A DNA stretch of 64,000 nucleotides from Ardenticatena maritima (GTDB lineage: Bacteria > Chloroflexota > Anaerolineae > Ardenticatenales > Ardenticatenaceae): positions 62,001 through 126,000 of the forward strand of contig NZ_LGKN01000009.1 of NCBI RefSeq assembly GCF_001306175.1, given 5' to 3'. The notes under the pieces are model-generated. The model saw only the letters and a list, made by a program, of their open reading frames with translations. It had not been told where the DNA came from and made no database searches. The translations under genes were made by a program, and so were the position numbers. Of the stretch, positions 63,113 through 64,000 are shown one piece after another (the stretch's first letter is position 1; every line of letters begins with the position of its first letter).

Positions 63113-63258
63113 GTATCCGCTGCTTAGTATATTCAAAAGCAGGGCTTGTTCAAATTTTCAGCCGTAGAGATTTGTCTTTCACGGCATTCGCGCGCAACCT
63201 ACACATGCAGCGTTGCGTATGGCAAGCATGCAAACACAAGAGGAAAACAGGTGGGGCA

Positions 63259-63915
63259 ATGTCCACACGTGAAACCATTGAGCAGGAACTGGCGTGGGTA
63301 CAAGCCGCGTTGAATGGAGACGAAGCCGCATTTACGGCGCTCGTCGAAGCCTACGCGACGCCAGTGTACAACCTCTGCTATCGGATGCTGGGCGATGCGG
63401 CGGAAGCCGAAGACGCCGCTCAGGAAACGTTTGTTCGCCTCTACCGCCGACTGCACACATACGACCAAAGCCGCAAATTTTCTTCATGGGTGCTGGCTAT
63501 TGCCTCGCACCACTGCATTGACCGCCTGCGCCGTCGGCGCTTGAAACAGGTTTCGATTGAGGAACTTCCACCCTGGCAACCACTGGTCTCGCGCCGGGCG
63601 CGCCCGGAAGAGGTTGTTGCCGAGCGCGACCGCGACGAACGCCTGCAAGCGCTGTTGATGGAGTTGCCGGAGGATTATCGGCTCCCGCTGGTGTTGCACT
63701 ACTGGTACGGCTACTCCTACGAAGAAATTTGCGAGATAACCGGTTTGAGCCTGAGCGCGTTGAAAAGCCGCTTGCATCGCGCCCGCCATCGCCTGGCGAA
63801 ACTGATGCGCGAAAAAAGCCCAGACCTGCTCCCGCCGCATGCTCGTACAAACGGCAAAGACCGCTCATCACAGCCGGTCAATTCGACGAAACGACAAAAT
63901 GAAACGTATTCCTAA
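63259..63915 (+). CDS. ECF-type sigma-70 family RNA polymerase sigma factor
   Basis: A 218-residue sigma factor with region 2 (FTALVEAYATPVYNLCYRML, then EDAAQETFVRLYRRL and FSSWVLAIASHHCIDRLRRR) and region 4 (LPEDYRLPLVLHYWYGYSYE, LSLSALKSRLHRARHRL). Region 3 is absent, as in extracytoplasmic-function sigma factors. The ATG at 63259 has CAGGTGGGG. The gene after it begins with the features of a zinc-binding anti-sigma factor. Regulon unknown. Confidence 0.93.
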   Translation: MSTRETIEQELAWVQAALNGDEAAFTALVEAYATPVYNLCYRMLGDAAEAEDAAQETFVRLYRRLHTYDQSRKFSSWVLAIASHHCIDRLRRRRLKQVSIEELPPWQPLVSRRARPEEVVAERDRDERLQALLMELPEDYRLPLVLHYWYGYSYEEICEITGLSLSALKSRLHRARHRLAKLMREKSPDLLPPHARTNGKDRSSQPVNSTKRQNETYS

Positions 63916-63936
63916 GATGATTGCGTTGGGGGAACG

Positions 63937-64000
63937 ATGATGAGTGAGTTTACAACCAACACCATATCTTGTGATGAGGTGCAAATCATGATGTCGCACG
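63937..64000 (+). CDS. Start of a probable zinc-finger anti-sigma factor (3' end outside window)
   Basis: Two consecutive ATGs (63937, 63940) follow GGGGGAA. The 21 residues visible read MMSEFTTNTISCDEVQIMMS followed by His. The Cys-x(n)-MMSH pattern is that of the zf-HC2 domain that opens many ECF anti-sigma factors, and the position directly after an ECF sigma gene supports it. The rest is not in the window, so the call is provisional. Confidence 0.6.
   Translation, partial: MMSEFTTNTISCDEVQIMMSH

Overview
The window is a GC-rich bacterial chromosome segment with tightly packed genes, no rRNA, no CRISPR array and no recognisable insertion sequence or prophage. Several things point to the phylum Chloroflexota, perhaps an Ardenticatena-like lineage: a RecG with an N-terminal extension, a fatty-acid-kinase gene (FakA) next to a cluster of DegV genes, SpoVS, DUF4139 and DUF1385 proteins, large secreted proteins ending in a short [V/A][Y/F]LP[L/A]V tail, and Thr/Pro-rich lipoproteins. 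This assignment is an inference from gene content; no marker gene was compared.

Layout. 1-5.1 kb: end of a giant membrane protein that joins a YfhO-like half to a polysaccharide flippase, two small membrane proteins and a HAD-IIA phosphatase. 5.1-7.4 kb: an unrecognised 683-residue protein bounded by two identical terminators. 7.4-12.1 kb: a MarR regulator with a heterodimeric ABC exporter. 12.2-25.9 kb: a DUF1295 reductase-like membrane protein, tRNA-Arg(TCG), a 1381-residue secreted propeller protein, a frameshifted SCP2 gene, PrsW and PHP proteins, a GT2 glycosyltransferase, a GNAT enzyme, SpoVS, MgtE, a secreted protein whose start looks frameshifted, a HAD phosphatase and a lone EcfT. 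25.9-31.3 kb: a DUF4139 lipoprotein, a DUF1385 membrane protein, NADP-type isocitrate dehydrogenase and an MFS transporter.

31.3-38.9 kb is the most distinctive accessory region. Two cytochrome P450 paralogues and a sulfotransferase are transcribed away from a TetR regulator that leads a paaABCD operon (phenylacetyl-CoA epoxygenase). Between the two arms lie a good sigma-70 promoter and a perfect 11-bp inverted repeat just after its -10 element. I infer one regulon for oxidising aromatic or other hydrophobic compounds.

39-51.3 kb is mainly housekeeping. A long leftward operon runs Asp23, FakA, three DegV (FakB-type) proteins, RecG, RsmD, CoaD and a coiled-coil protein, with rpmB divergent from it and rpe and rlmN nearby. 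FakA phosphorylates fatty acids presented by FakB-type carriers, so one kinase with three carriers suggests separate fatty-acid pools. CoaD and RsmD each carry a substitution in a signature motif.

51.4-57.2 kb holds a three-gene glycosyltransferase operon (GT4, GT4, GT9), an FGGY sugar kinase and a MarR regulator. 57.2-64 kb holds peptidyl-tRNA hydrolase, secreted or anchored surface proteins, a CoA-type Nudix hydrolase, a membrane protein, an M1-family metallopeptidase lipoprotein, tRNA-Arg(CCG), and an ECF sigma factor followed by the start of its probable anti-sigma factor. No intergenic stretch exceeds about 300 bases.
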